Positions 17,775 through 26,394 of a stretch of DNA of 64,000 bases are shown piece by piece (the stretch's first letter is position 1; each line of letters opens with the position of its first letter). The notes beneath the pieces are model-generated. The model was not told where the DNA came from. It did no database searches and saw nothing but the letters and a program-made list of their open reading frames with translations. Source of the DNA: CAYQEC01 sp964416425 (GTDB lineage Bacteria > Actinomycetota > Acidimicrobiia > Spongiisociales > UBA5794); contig CAYQEC010000005.1 in assembly GCA_964416425.1 (NCBI GenBank), positions 1-64,000 on the forward strand, read 5' to 3'. The position numbers were made by a program, and so were the translations under genes.

Positions 17775-18585
17775 AGGAGTGCACCACCGGGCGCGGCTCG
17801 GTGAACCGCTGTTCCTCATCCCACCAGCGGAAGAAGTAGACGGCGATGAAGCCCCACAGCAGCAATCCGCCGCCGATCTTCATGAGCAGGCCGCCGGCGA
17901 CCTGGTCGGACAGCGCCGAGATCCCCCACAGGCGGGGCATCGTCTCGTAGATGTGGTAGAGGGGACTCTCCCCCAGGGTGAGGAACGAGGCGGGGATGGT
18001 CGGCACCAGCGACTGGAGGAACAGGTAGCCCATGCGGGGGAACGGCTCCAGCCGGGGCAGGTCGGGGATGGGGCCGATCACCGGCCACCACATGAGGATG
18101 CCGGTGACGAACAGCGCCCCGTGGATGGCGAAGTGGGCGGCCTCGGAGGTGAGCATCAGATCGACCAGCGCCGGAGCGTGGATCAACGCCAGCACCCCGT
18201 TGAAGAGCACCAACGCAACCAGCGGCTTGGTGAGGATGCGGAGCGCCGGCAGGATCGGCTTGACCGCGAGCCGCAGCAGCCACCACGGGGTCCCGTAGAG
18301 CAGCAACGGCGGGGCAATCAGCCCGAACGCCATGTGCTCGATCATGTGGAAAAGGAACAGGCTGTTCTCGCCGATGTCGTGGATCGGCCACGTCGACACC
18401 AGGAACAGCGACCCGACCCCGGAGTAGAAGGCGATCCGCTGCCGCCGGGTCACCACCGGCTCGCCGCGGGGGGCGTGGTCCGGGGCGAGCCGCCGGATCC
18501 CGTACTCGAACGCCAGGATCATGGCCGTCGCGACGCCGAGCACGTCGAGGTGGAGGTGGAAGCGGAGGACCTCCGACGCCGGCAT
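17770..18585 (-). CDS. ctaG: Cytochrome c oxidase assembly factor CtaG (caa3 type)
   Basis: 271-residue polytopic protein of the caa3_CtaG family, needed for copper insertion into the oxidase in Bacillus and relatives. Seven hydrophobic helices; conserved histidines in FHMIEHMAFG and HAPALVD and the GxPWW motif (YGTPWW) are typical. It is the last gene of the oxidase operon and begins two bases before the stop of ctaF would be reached on the plus strand, so the two are tightly linked. Confidence 0.85.
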   Translation of the reverse strand: MPASEVLRFHLHLDVLGVATAMILAFEYGIRRLAPDHAPRGEPVVTRRQRIAFYSGVGSLFLVSTWPIHDIGENSLFLFHMIEHMAFGLIAPPLLLYGTPWWLLRLAVKPILPALRILTKPLVALVLFNGVLALIHAPALVDLMLTSEAAHFAIHGALFVTGILMWWPVIGPIPDLPRLEPFPRMGYLFLQSLVPTIPASFLTLGESPLYHIYETMPRLWGISALSDQVAGGLLMKIGGGLLLWGFIAVYFFRWWDEEQRFTEPRPVVHSS

Positions 18586-18586
18586 G

Positions 18587-18868
18587 TCAGAGCGCCTCGA
18601 ACGTCAGGAGCACGACCACGAAGAGCAGCAGCGCTCCGAGCAGACCGACGAAGAACACGTTCCGGTACAGCTTCCTGTCGAAACGGAGGTGCATGAAGAA
18701 GCCGATGACGGCGCCGAACTTGATCGCTCCCAGCCCGAGCAGCGCCGGCACCTTCACCCCGTCGAACGCGGAGACCTGGGGGATGGTGACCTCGATGGCG
18801 GTGAGGACCGCCAGGATGAGGGCGATCATCCAGTAGACCCGGGGGGTGGGATGGGCTCGCTCGGTCAT
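18587..18868 (-). CDS. ctaF: Cytochrome c oxidase subunit IV
   Basis: 93 residues, three membrane helices, of the prokaryotic COX4 family that stabilises the CuB site of subunit I. The middle helix carries the family signature KFGAVIGFFMHLRFD. The ATG at 18866-18868 lies two bases after the stop of ctaE. Length and position in the cluster support the call. Confidence 0.87.
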   Translation of the reverse strand: MTERAHPTPRVYWMIALILAVLTAIEVTIPQVSAFDGVKVPALLGLGAIKFGAVIGFFMHLRFDRKLYRNVFFVGLLGALLLFVVVLLTFEAL

Positions 18869-18870
18869 GG

Positions 18871-19476
18871 TCACACCTGCAGCAGGTAGACGACGGTGAA
18901 GATGACGATCCAGACGATGTCGACGAAGTGCCAGTAGAGGCCCACCAGCTCGATGTTGAGGCCGCGCCGGGCGTAGATCCGGCCGTCGAGTGACAGGATG
19001 ACCATGCCGAGCAGCATCAGCACCCCGATGGCGACGTGGGCCCCGTGGAACCCGGTGAGCATGTAGAAAGCCGAGCCGAACGGGCTGGTCGACAGCTTGA
19101 GCCCGCCGTGGACGAACTCGGTGAACTCGAAGATCTGCCCGGAGAGGAACGTGATGCCGAGCAGCCCCGTGCCGGTGAGCCACACCCGGGCCTGGCGCAG
19201 GTCGCGGCGCTCATAGGCGTGGTGGGCGAGCACCATCGTCAGCGAGCTCATCAGCAGCACGAAGGAGCTGGCGGAGGTGAAGGCGAGGTTGAAGATCTCG
19301 GCGCCGGGCCCGTCACCGGTGGTGCTCCGGTAGAGCAGGAACGTCGAGATCATCGCCCCGAAGAACATGCATTCGGAGGCGAGGAAGACCCACACCGCCA
19401 CCTTGCGGATCGGGATCACGTCGTGGTGTTCGGCCTCGTGGCCCGCCGTCCCGGCCGTCATCTCGCTCAGGGTCAT
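18871..19476 (-). CDS. ctaE: Cytochrome c oxidase subunit III
   Basis: 201-residue subunit of the haem-copper oxidase. Recognisable stretches are VFLASECMFFGAMISTF, AHHAYERRDLRQA, GFHGAHVAIGVLM and the C-terminal YWHFVDIVWIVIF. Five membrane helices, as in the short actinobacterial form. The start overlaps the ctaD stop by four bases, indicating translational coupling. Confidence 0.93.
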   Translation of the reverse strand: MTLSEMTAGTAGHEAEHHDVIPIRKVAVWVFLASECMFFGAMISTFLLYRSTTGDGPGAEIFNLAFTSASSFVLLMSSLTMVLAHHAYERRDLRQARVWLTGTGLLGITFLSGQIFEFTEFVHGGLKLSTSPFGSAFYMLTGFHGAHVAIGVLMLLGMVILSLDGRIYARRGLNIELVGLYWHFVDIVWIVIFTVVYLLQV

Positions 19477-21329
19477 GTCGCCGCCTCCCCGTCGATGGGC
19501 TCGAGGGACCAGCCGAACAGGCCCGAGATGGTGATGAGGGCCCCGATCCAAGCCGCCACCAGCCCCGCCGGCAGGTAGACGAACCCGTAACCCATCGTCA
19601 CCAGCCCGGCCGCCGCCACGATCGGGTAGAACGAGGGCGCCGGCAGGTGGATGTCGTGGTGCTCGGCGGCCGGGGCGGGGTCTTCCCGCTCTGCGATGCG
19701 GACCGCCCGCCCCTCCTCGTCGGTCGTGTACTTCTGGTGCCAGTAGTCGTCGAGCGAGGTGACATGGGGAATCTCGTCGAAGTTGTGGGGCGGCGGCGGG
19801 GACGGGATCGACCACTCGAGGGTGCGCCCGTCCCACGGGTCGGGGCCGGCGATGGCGCCGCGCCGGGCGCTGCGCACCACGTTGTAGAGGAAGATCAGGA
19901 ACGAGAGCCCGATGATGAACGCCCCGATCGAGGCGATGGCGTTCCAGAACCCCCAGCCGAGGCCCTCCGGGTAGGTGTAGGTGCGGCGCGGCATGCCGTT
20001 GAGGCCGAGGATGTGCATCGGGGCGAAGGTGAGGTTGAACCCGATCAGCATCAGCCAGAAGTGCCACAGCCCGAGCGTGCGGTTCAGCATGCGCCCGGTC
20101 CACTTCGGGAACCAGTAGTAGGCGCCGGCCACGAAACCGAAGATGGCGCCGCCGAACAGCACGTAGTGGAAGTGCCCGACGACGTAGTAGGTGTCGTGCT
20201 GCTGGGTGTCGGCCGGAACCACCGAGTGGGTCACCCCCGACAGGCCGCCGATGACGAACATGGCGATGAACCCGATGGCGAACAGCATCGGCACCTCGAA
20301 CCGCACCCGTCCCCCCCAGATGGTGCCGATCCAGTTGAAGATCTTGACCCCGGTCGGCACCGCGATCATCAGCGTCGACACCCCGAACCCGGCTTCCGCC
20401 AGCGGCCCAAGGCCGGCGGTGTACATGTGGTGCACCCACACTCCGAAGCCCATGAAGCCGATGGCGATGCCGGAGAACACCACGAACGGGTATCCGAACA
20501 GCGGCTTGCGGGAGAAGGTGGGCAGGATCTCCGAGACGATGCCCATGGCGGGCAGGATCAGCACGTACACCTCGGGATGGCCGAAGAGCCAGAACATGTG
20601 CTGCCAGAGCAGCGGGTCACCTCCCGAGGAGAAGAAGTGGGCGCCGAGGTTGCGGTCGAAGAAGAGCTGGAAGAGGCCGACGCCGAAGATCGGCAGCGAG
20701 AAGACGAGGAGGAAGGCGACCACCAGCGCCATCCAGACGAACACCGGCATCCGCAGCATGGTCATCCCGGGAGCCCGCATCGTGAAGATGGTGGCGATGA
20801 AGTTGATCGAGGCCGCGATCGAGGCGACCCCGAGGAGCTGGGCGCCGACCGAGAAGAAGTCCATCCGCACCACCTCCCGCAGCTCGGTCGAGAGCGGGGC
20901 GTAGCCGAACCAGCCGCCGTCGGGGGCGCCGCCGAGCACGAACGACGACATCATCAGCACGATGCTGAAGGCGAACAGCCAGTAGCTGAAGGCGTTGAGG
21001 CGGGGAAAGGCCACGTCGCGGGCGCCGATCATGATCGGCAGCAGGTAGTTCGTGAAGGCGGCGCCGATCGGCATCACCACGCCAAAGACCATGGTGAGCC
21101 CGTGCATGGTGAAGAGCTGGTTGTAGGCGTCGGCGCTGAGGAATTCCTGGTTGGGCCCGATGAGCTGGACCCGGATGAGCAGGGCCTCGAGACCGGCGAT
21201 GAAGAGCGCGGCGAAGGCGGTGACGGCGTACATGATGCCGATCCGCTTGTGGTCGACCGTGGTGATCCAGCTCCAGATCCCGTTGGGACCGGTGCGGGGC
21301 AGCAGCTCCCGTTCGGCCGTCATCGTCAC
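19473..21329 (-). CDS. ctaD: Cytochrome c oxidase subunit I
   Basis: 618-residue catalytic subunit of an aa3/caa3-type oxidase. Haem and copper ligands are visible in TMHGLTMVFG, WLFGHPEVY (His-Tyr cross-link region), VHHMYTAG and HFHYVLFGG. The C-terminus carries two extra hydrophobic helices beyond the core twelve, as in caa3-type subunits that absorb part of subunit III. GTG at 21329 follows an AGAGGG sequence; ATG at 21323 is an alternative two codons on. Confidence 0.95.
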   Translation of the reverse strand: MTMTAERELLPRTGPNGIWSWITTVDHKRIGIMYAVTAFAALFIAGLEALLIRVQLIGPNQEFLSADAYNQLFTMHGLTMVFGVVMPIGAAFTNYLLPIMIGARDVAFPRLNAFSYWLFAFSIVLMMSSFVLGGAPDGGWFGYAPLSTELREVVRMDFFSVGAQLLGVASIAASINFIATIFTMRAPGMTMLRMPVFVWMALVVAFLLVFSLPIFGVGLFQLFFDRNLGAHFFSSGGDPLLWQHMFWLFGHPEVYVLILPAMGIVSEILPTFSRKPLFGYPFVVFSGIAIGFMGFGVWVHHMYTAGLGPLAEAGFGVSTLMIAVPTGVKIFNWIGTIWGGRVRFEVPMLFAIGFIAMFVIGGLSGVTHSVVPADTQQHDTYYVVGHFHYVLFGGAIFGFVAGAYYWFPKWTGRMLNRTLGLWHFWLMLIGFNLTFAPMHILGLNGMPRRTYTYPEGLGWGFWNAIASIGAFIIGLSFLIFLYNVVRSARRGAIAGPDPWDGRTLEWSIPSPPPPHNFDEIPHVTSLDDYWHQKYTTDEEGRAVRIAEREDPAPAAEHHDIHLPAPSFYPIVAAAGLVTMGYGFVYLPAGLVAAWIGALITISGLFGWSLEPIDGEAAT

Positions 21330-21351
21330 ACCGGATCACCCTCTCTCGTCG

Positions 21352-22509
21352 TCATTGCCAGCCCTCCAGCATCGCCGTCAGTCCTTCGATCTGTGCCTGG
21401 TCGAGCCCGAAGTTCGGCATGCCGAGCACCCGGCCCGTGGTGAGGTCGTTGCGGTCGGGGTTCATCGGCTTCACCGCCGACGGGTCGGCTAGCCAGGTGG
21501 CGACGTGCTCGGGGGTGTTGTCGAAGACGCTCCCGGCGAAGGTGGTGCGGCTCCCGAAGTGGGTGAGATCGGGGGCGAGGGAGGAGACGAAGGTCTCGCC
21601 GCGGACGTCGACGTGACGCTCAACGCCGACGACGCTCACGGTGCCGTCCTGAAGCATGGTGGCGCGGTGGCAGGCGGTGCAGGTGGTCGAGAACACCTCC
21701 CAGCCGGCGGCGGCGGGGTCGCCGGTCGGGACCGTGCCCGGCGTGAGCTGCTGGTCGGCCCAGGCCTGGAAGCCAGCGTCGGTCTCGACGAAGACCTTGA
21801 AGCGCATGTCGGCGTGGGAGAGGCCGCAGAACTCGGCGCACTGGCCGGGAAGCGGCTCCCCGGGCGGGGTGGGATCGTCGGCTTCGAGGGTGAGGTGGGA
21901 GATGCGGCCCGGGACGAGGTCCCGCTTCCCCGCCAGTGACGGCACCCAGAAGCTGTGGATGACGTCGGCCGAGGTCATCGTGAGGTTCACCTTGCGTCCG
22001 GCCGGGATGTGGAGCTCGTTGGCGGTGACGAGGCTGCGCCCGTCGTCGCTCGTCAGATCGGGGTACGCGAACTCCCACCACCACTGGTGGCCGGTGACCT
22101 TCACCTGGACGACGTCGGGCCCCACGGGGATCTCGTGGATCTCGAAGATCCCCTTGATGATGGGAACGCCGATGCTGGCCAGGATGACGACCGGGATGAT
22201 CGTCCACAGGATCTCGAGGCGGGTGTTGCCGTGGAGCTGGACCGGCTCACGGTCGTCGCCCTTGCGGGCCCGGTAGCGCCACAGCGAGTAGAGCAGGCCG
22301 ACCTGGACGACCGTGAAGACGATGGCGGCGATGATGAAGACGAGTTGCCACAGGTTGTCGATGTCCCGTGACATCGGGCCCTTCGGGTTGAGCGAGGTCT
22401 GGGGCCCGGAGCCCGAACACGAAGCGAGCAGCAGTGCCGCCGCCACCAGCACGAGGGGTTGCCGGAGCCGGCGGGCGAGGGGCTTCGGGTGTAGGCGGTG
22501 CGATCTCAC
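21352..22509 (-). CDS. ctaC: Cytochrome c oxidase subunit II with fused cytochrome c domain
   Basis: Lipoprotein signal with lipobox LLASC, two membrane helices, a cupredoxin CuA domain (GQCAEFCGLSHADM) and a C-terminal class I cytochrome c domain (CTACH, axial Met in KPMNPDRN). The fused haem makes this a caa3 oxidase that can take electrons from membrane cytochrome c or directly from bc complexes. The GTG at 22509 was preferred as start because it gives a normal signal peptide; an in-frame extension to 22593 adds 28 residues of poor quality. First gene of the ctaC-D-E-F-G operon. Confidence 0.88.
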   Translation of the reverse strand: MRSHRLHPKPLARRLRQPLVLVAAALLLASCSGSGPQTSLNPKGPMSRDIDNLWQLVFIIAAIVFTVVQVGLLYSLWRYRARKGDDREPVQLHGNTRLEILWTIIPVVILASIGVPIIKGIFEIHEIPVGPDVVQVKVTGHQWWWEFAYPDLTSDDGRSLVTANELHIPAGRKVNLTMTSADVIHSFWVPSLAGKRDLVPGRISHLTLEADDPTPPGEPLPGQCAEFCGLSHADMRFKVFVETDAGFQAWADQQLTPGTVPTGDPAAAGWEVFSTTCTACHRATMLQDGTVSVVGVERHVDVRGETFVSSLAPDLTHFGSRTTFAGSVFDNTPEHVATWLADPSAVKPMNPDRNDLTTGRVLGMPNFGLDQAQIEGLTAMLEGWQ

Positions 22510-22727
22510 TTCATCGGCATGGGTCGGCGGACATACCCCGGGGGCCCGGGGCGTTGGGCACTGTAGTGGTGCCTTAGTCGCAAAGTCACGCACTTTTTGT
22601 CTAACTTTTTACATTTGCCGTCTATTCCGCCTGAATCCAGGGACCTGCGATACTCGGACGGCGCACCGGCGTCGGCCTCTTCGACGGAGCAGGTGCCCCC
22701 GCCTGCCACTGTGGAAACGAGCCCGCC

Positions 22728-23453
22728 ATGCCGGTATCGAACCTGCAACTCGTCATCGCCTTCACGGTGAGCGTGTTCGCCGCGGTGGTCCAGGGCACGA
22801 TCGGCCTCGGCTTCGGCGTGGTCTCGGTCCCGCTGTTGACCCTGGTGAACCCGGTGCTCGCCCCGGTCCCCCAGCTCCTCGTGGTCTTCCCCATGACGCT
22901 GCTCATGGCGTGGCGGGAACGCCACGACATCGACCGCCGCGGCATCCCGTGGATCATCGCGGGCAGGGTCCCGGGATCGGTGATCGGGGTCGGTCTCCTG
23001 GTGGTGGCGACGACCCGGGCGATCGACGCCCTGATCGCGGCCGCGGTGCTGATCGCGATCATCGTCATCGCCGCCGGCCACAGCGTGCCCCGCACTCCGG
23101 GCAACCTGTTCGGCACCGGCGTGCTCTCCGGCATCATGGCGCTGGTGGCGTCGATCGGCGGACCGCCGGTGGCGCTGCTCTACAAGGACTCCGACGGCGC
23201 CGAGACCCGCTCCTCGCTGGCGGTGATCTTCGCCATCGGCATCACCATCACCGCCACGACCCGGTTGCTCGCAGGGAAGATCACCGCCGACGACCTCGCC
23301 CTCGCCGCCTTCCTCTTTCCGGCGATGCTGATCGGCCTCGCCATGAGCTCGCGCCTCACCAGCCGGTTCGAGGGCGTGTGGATGCGGCGGGGGATCCTCA
23401 CCGTGTCGACCGTGGCTGCGGTCTCGCTGTTGATCCGCTCGATGGTGGGCTGA
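22728..23453 (+). CDS. TauE/SafE (TSUP) family membrane permease
   Basis: 241 residues, seven to eight membrane helices, two-fold internal repeat with GxGLGxG-type motifs (TIGLGFGVVSVPLL near residue 24 and ASIGGPPVALLYK near 144) diagnostic of the TSUP family, which exports sulfite, sulfoacetate or related anions. It is divergent from the oxidase operon across an unusually AT-rich spacer (22571-22630) that should hold promoters for both. The substrate cannot be read from sequence. Confidence 0.85.
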   Translation: MPVSNLQLVIAFTVSVFAAVVQGTIGLGFGVVSVPLLTLVNPVLAPVPQLLVVFPMTLLMAWRERHDIDRRGIPWIIAGRVPGSVIGVGLLVVATTRAIDALIAAAVLIAIIVIAAGHSVPRTPGNLFGTGVLSGIMALVASIGGPPVALLYKDSDGAETRSSLAVIFAIGITITATTRLLAGKITADDLALAAFLFPAMLIGLAMSSRLTSRFEGVWMRRGILTVSTVAAVSLLIRSMVG

Positions 23454-23454
23454 G

Positions 23455-24285
23455 TCAGCCGGCTCCCCCGACAGCGGTGACGAGCCCGAGCACGTTGTCC
23501 CCGGTGTCGGTCGGCTCGATGGAGTGGAGGACCTCCGACAGCGCCGCGAACAGCTCCTTGACGGCCCAGGCCAGCACCAAGAACAGCACGATGATCACCA
23601 CGATGGTGAGCACGGCCCGGATCCAGTAGAGCCAGCGCTTCTGCGGGTCGAACAAGGCCCGGAAGGGGTCGAACCAGGCGTCCCACGGCGACGGGGGTCT
23701 CCGGGGAGCGGTCATGGTGGCCACCGCGGCCGGTGCTTCGGCATACGGCTCGCGGGCGGGCTCGGGGAAGGGGGCGCCGACCGGGGGGAAGATCGCCTCG
23801 GTGGGGGCGTCGGCGAGATCGAGCACCGGAATCGGCGGCGGCGGATCGCCGACCTCGACAGGATCACCGACCTCGATGGCGGTGTCGGCCGCCGACCACA
23901 GATCCCCGAGGTCGAGGTCGTCGTCCATCTGCGGCACATCGTCGTCGGCGGCCGGGGTGGCGGGAGCGGCCTCTGCCGGCACCGCAGCCGGGGCGGCAGG
24001 CGGCGCCACGGCTGGTGCCGCGGGTGCGGGCGGTTCCGGCTCCGGCGGAGGGGGTGGGACGGCCGCTTCGGGCGGTGGGAGCATGGCGGCGATGTCGCCG
24101 AGGTCGATCTCGAGGGTCTCGGCGAGCCGTTCCACCAGGTCCGGGTCGGGGTATCCTTCGCCGCGCTCCCACTCACGGACCACGGCGGCGGTCCGGCCCA
24201 CCTTGCTGGCGAGCTGGCCGAGGGAGTAGCCCGCGGCGAGACGGCGCTCCCGCACCAGGTCGCCCAGTGTCGATTCCTCGGTCAT
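23455..24285 (-). CDS. Xre-type HTH protein with C-terminal transmembrane segment
   Basis: 276 residues: an Xre/Cro helix-turn-helix (about residues 6-62, GYSLGQLASKVGRTAAVVREWERG), a long Pro/Ala-rich linker of about 140 residues, and one membrane helix near 230-255 (WIRAVLTIVVIIVLFLVLAW). The layout resembles RodZ-like membrane-tethered HTH proteins, but there is no clear RodZ tail and no mreB nearby. The gene may be a membrane-bound regulator or cytoskeletal anchor. A GAGGGG site precedes the ATG; the stop is two bases from the convergent TSUP gene stop. Confidence 0.7.
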   Translation of the reverse strand: MTEESTLGDLVRERRLAAGYSLGQLASKVGRTAAVVREWERGEGYPDPDLVERLAETLEIDLGDIAAMLPPPEAAVPPPPPEPEPPAPAAPAVAPPAAPAAVPAEAAPATPAADDDVPQMDDDLDLGDLWSAADTAIEVGDPVEVGDPPPPIPVLDLADAPTEAIFPPVGAPFPEPAREPYAEAPAAVATMTAPRRPPSPWDAWFDPFRALFDPQKRWLYWIRAVLTIVVIIVLFLVLAWAVKELFAALSEVLHSIEPTDTGDNVLGLVTAVGGAG

Positions 24286-24377
24286 CTATCCCCTCGATCG
24301 GTGCGCGGCAGCCTATCCCACGTTCCCGCAGAACCAACGCCTCCGGGGTGCGGCGAGGTTCCCGAAACCTGTCCCGG

Positions 24378-24472
24378 CGGAGGCGGACGGGAATCGAACC
24401 CGCCAGGGAGCGTGCGCTCCCTCAACGGTTGTGCAGACCGTTCCGGGCGCCTTGGGAGTGTATCGGCCTTCC
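24378..24472 (-). ncRNA. selC-derived tRNA-like element with GCA (Cys) anticodon
   Basis: Bases 24378-24440 match the 3' two-thirds of selC (25011-25073) at 60 of 63 positions. Two of the three changes sit in the anticodon region, turning anticodon TCA into GCA within the loop CTGCACA. The third turns a G-T wobble of the long variable arm into an A-T pair, so the arm AGGGAGC/GCTCCCT is now perfect. The 5' part is not homologous: GGAAGG at 24467-24472 can pair with the 3' acceptor strand only with a bulged A, and no normal D-arm is visible. No CCA is encoded (CCG instead). It is either a tRNA-Cys-like molecule or a decayed duplicate. Confidence 0.55.
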
Positions 24473-24577
24473 AACGAGATCGGACGGAAACCCTTGCAGG
24501 ACCGGGCATTCTATCGAGACTCGCCCGTATGGCGCGCTCGGGTGGGCAGGCAGGTCCGACCGTGCCATCATCTGGTG

Positions 24578-24967
24578 GTGAGCGTGACGCGTCGTCGGGT
24601 GACGTGGCTTGGAGGCGGATTGCTCGTCCTCGCCGCGCTCACGGCGTTTCTTTGGCTGGGTCCCCCCGGTTCGGCGTATCGCGCCAACGATGCCTATGCG
24701 GCTTGTGTCACCCGGGCCGAGTCGCTGGGCACCGCGGCTGCAGAAGGCGGACTCGACCCCGAGTACATCGCTGCGATGAGCGAGTGTGCGGAGCACTGCG
24801 AGCCGATCACTGATCCGTCATGGCTCGAGACGGTGGGGTTGTTCATGCAAACGAGGGTCTCGTCGAGCCGGGACGGGCCGTCGTGCCTGTGGCAGCAGCC
24901 CGGCTTCAGCGACATCATCCCGTTCCTTCCGGGCGATGACATGCACGACGTCGGGCCGCGGAACTGA
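24578..24967 (+). CDS. Secreted or membrane-anchored small protein, unknown
   Basis: 129 residues with an N-terminal signal or anchor helix (GGGLLVLAALTAFLWLG) and a Cys-containing exterior part (cysteines in AACVTRA, SECAEHCEP and SCLWQQ). No family recognised. GTG at 24578 was chosen because it places the basic residues VTRRR just before the hydrophobic helix. It lies between the selC-like element and selC, reading in the opposite direction, so the duplication spans this gene. Confidence 0.5.
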   Translation: MSVTRRRVTWLGGGLLVLAALTAFLWLGPPGSAYRANDAYAACVTRAESLGTAAAEGGLDPEYIAAMSECAEHCEPITDPSWLETVGLFMQTRVSSSRDGPSCLWQQPGFSDIIPFLPGDDMHDVGPRN

Positions 24968-25007
24968 TTCGACGGCCGCCCGACATCCTCTGGCACCCGG
25001 CGAGGGT

Positions 25008-25102
25008 TGGCGGAGGCGGACGGGAATCGAACCCGCCAGGGAGCGTGCGCCCCCTCAACGGTTTTGAAGACCGCGGGACCCACCAGGCATCCGGACGCCT
25101 CC
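25008..25102 (-). tRNA. selC: tRNA-Sec (selenocysteine), anticodon TCA
   Basis: 95 bases including an encoded CCA (25008-25010). Acceptor GGAGGCG pairs with CGCCTCC, with one further T-C mismatch at the eighth position; anticodon loop is CTTCAAA giving TCA; the variable arm is a 7-pair stem (AGGGGGC/GCTCCCT) with loop GCAC; the T-arm is GCGGG-TTCGATT-CCCGT. The extra-long acceptor branch and variable arm with the opal anticodon are diagnostic. Its presence means the organism should also carry selA, selB, selD and selenoproteins, none of which I see in this window. Confidence 0.92.
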
Positions 25103-25173
25103 GGGTGTCAGGCTACCGGGCGATGCGGTTCTATGATCCAGGAGCGAGAGAGCGACCTGATACGGAGAACCCC

Positions 25174-25494
25174 ATGGACGCGACGAAGCTGATGGTGTGG
25201 ATCGACCAGGATCTCTGCACCGGTGACGGCATCTGCGAAGAGATCGCACCGGACGTGTTCCTCGGCCGCGACGACGGGCTCTGGGTCGTCAAGGAGGAGT
25301 CCTCGTTCTTCGGAACCACCACGATCTTCGACGGCGCCGAGGGTGACGGCCACGGCCCGGACGGGGCACAGGGCGTCGCCCGGGTCCCGGACAGCATCAT
25401 CGACTCCGTGGTCGAGGCCGCCGAGGAATGCCCCGGCGAATGCATCATGATCGAGCCGTACGACGCCGCCATCGTCGCCAACCGCGGCGTCTGA
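25174..25494 (+). CDS. Ferredoxin, probably [3Fe-4S], with an insertion
   Basis: 106 residues of the small actinobacterial ferredoxin family that often feeds cytochromes P450. Cluster ligands are in CTGDGIC near residue 15 and in ECPGEC near the C-terminus; the aspartate in the position of the second cysteine suggests a [3Fe-4S] or Asp-ligated cluster. About 25 extra residues (Gly/Asp-rich, GAEGDGHGPDGAQG) lie between the two halves compared with the common 65-residue form. Stand-alone gene, no P450 or reductase beside it. Confidence 0.8.
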   Translation: MDATKLMVWIDQDLCTGDGICEEIAPDVFLGRDDGLWVVKEESSFFGTTTIFDGAEGDGHGPDGAQGVARVPDSIIDSVVEAAEECPGECIMIEPYDAAIVANRGV

Positions 25495-25679
25495 CGAGCC
25501 TGCGACGTCTCACCTCCCTCCGAAGCAAGAGGGCCGCCGAGGGCGCCGACGTACTCTGCACCGCGCGGGTGCGGTGGTAGCGCCACCCTGGAGGCGGTCG
25601 GCATGTCGCTCCGCAAGAACCACTGGACGGACGGCGCCGCAGCCATGAAACTGTTCCCATGTCGACGCGGAGGAGTGAC

Positions 25680-25910
25680 ATGGAGGTGACGATCCATCTC
25701 TCCGAGGACGAGACCACCACGGTGGTGCGCACCGTGCTCAACCTCGCAGGGGAGCACTTCGAATCCACCGGCAAGGCCCGCCGCAGCCCGGACGATCCGA
25801 TGGTCCCCGTCGTCGGGGAGGAGCTGGCGCTGTCCCGTGCCCTGCAGGATCTCTCGGCCCAGCTCACCGAGGCCGCCCGGCTCAAGCTCGAGCGCCTCGC
25901 CGGCGCCTGA
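25680..25910 (+). CDS. DUF1876-like small protein
   Basis: 76 residues resembling the actinobacterial DUF1876 family: an N-terminal strand VTIHLSEDETTT, the GKARRSPDDP turn and the C-terminal helix GEELALSRALQDLSAQL. The fold is predicted to be double-stranded-RNA-binding-like, function unknown. A GGAGG site (25669-25673) precedes the ATG at 25680 by about seven bases, which decides against an ATG 21 bases upstream. Confidence 0.65.
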   Translation: MEVTIHLSEDETTTVVRTVLNLAGEHFESTGKARRSPDDPMVPVVGEELALSRALQDLSAQLTEAARLKLERLAGA

Positions 25911-25920
25911 TTCCCCGGGG

Positions 25921-26388
25921 TCAGGCACCGCCGGCCGCTCGGGTGTGGTCGAGCGCGGTCCTGATCCGATCCACCACCTCGAGCACCGCTCCCGCTTCTT
26001 GCTCCGAGAGATGCCGGCCCCACAGGTCGTGCAACGCCTCGTCGAAGACGGCTTGTGACCGCCGCACCGCGCTGCGCCCCCGGGCCGTCAGCGCCACCAT
26101 CACCAGCCTGCGGTCGGACGGTGACGGGCCCCGCGCCACGTAGCCGGCCTCCTCGAGGCGATCGACCAGCTTGGTGACCCCTCCCCGGGTCAGCACCAGC
26201 CGGTCGGCGATGTCGCTCATCCGCAGCGCCCCGCCCTCCTGCTCCAGGCTCGCCAACGCCTCGTGGTCCGCCAGCAGGATGCCGGTCGTCTCGCTCATCC
26301 GGCCCTCGATCTCGGCCTTGAGCAGCAGCCCGAGATGGATGGTGTGTGTTCCCGCCTCGCGCCGGTGGTCGATTTGGTGCGAACCCAT
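25921..26388 (-). CDS. MarR family transcriptional regulator
   Basis: 155 residues with a winged helix-turn-helix: MSDIADRLVLTRGGVTKLVDRLEEAGYV is the recognition region, followed by the wing ARGPSPSDRRLVMVALT. It is divergent from an MFS exporter, the classic arrangement in which a MarR repressor controls a drug or metabolite efflux pump and itself. A TAACAT box six bases before the ATG indicates a leaderless transcript. Confidence 0.87.
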   Translation of the reverse strand: MGSHQIDHRREAGTHTIHLGLLLKAEIEGRMSETTGILLADHEALASLEQEGGALRMSDIADRLVLTRGGVTKLVDRLEEAGYVARGPSPSDRRLVMVALTARGRSAVRRSQAVFDEALHDLWGRHLSEQEAGAVLEVVDRIRTALDHTRAAGGA

Positions 26389-26394
26389 CCCGCC

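Noticed and set aside
19647..21443. 598-codon plus-strand frame over ctaD
   Set aside because: Asp/Glu/His/Gly-rich antisense shadow of a strongly conserved oxidase subunit.
24378..24472. Ordinary tRNA-Cys or tRNA-Leu
   Set aside because: The long variable arm excludes a normal tRNA-Cys, the anticodon excludes Leu, and the 5' acceptor strand and D-arm of a standard tRNA are not present.
25174..25494. Ferredoxin next to selC as a selenoprotein
   Set aside because: The frame has no in-frame UGA and ends with a normal stop; its cluster cysteines are intact.
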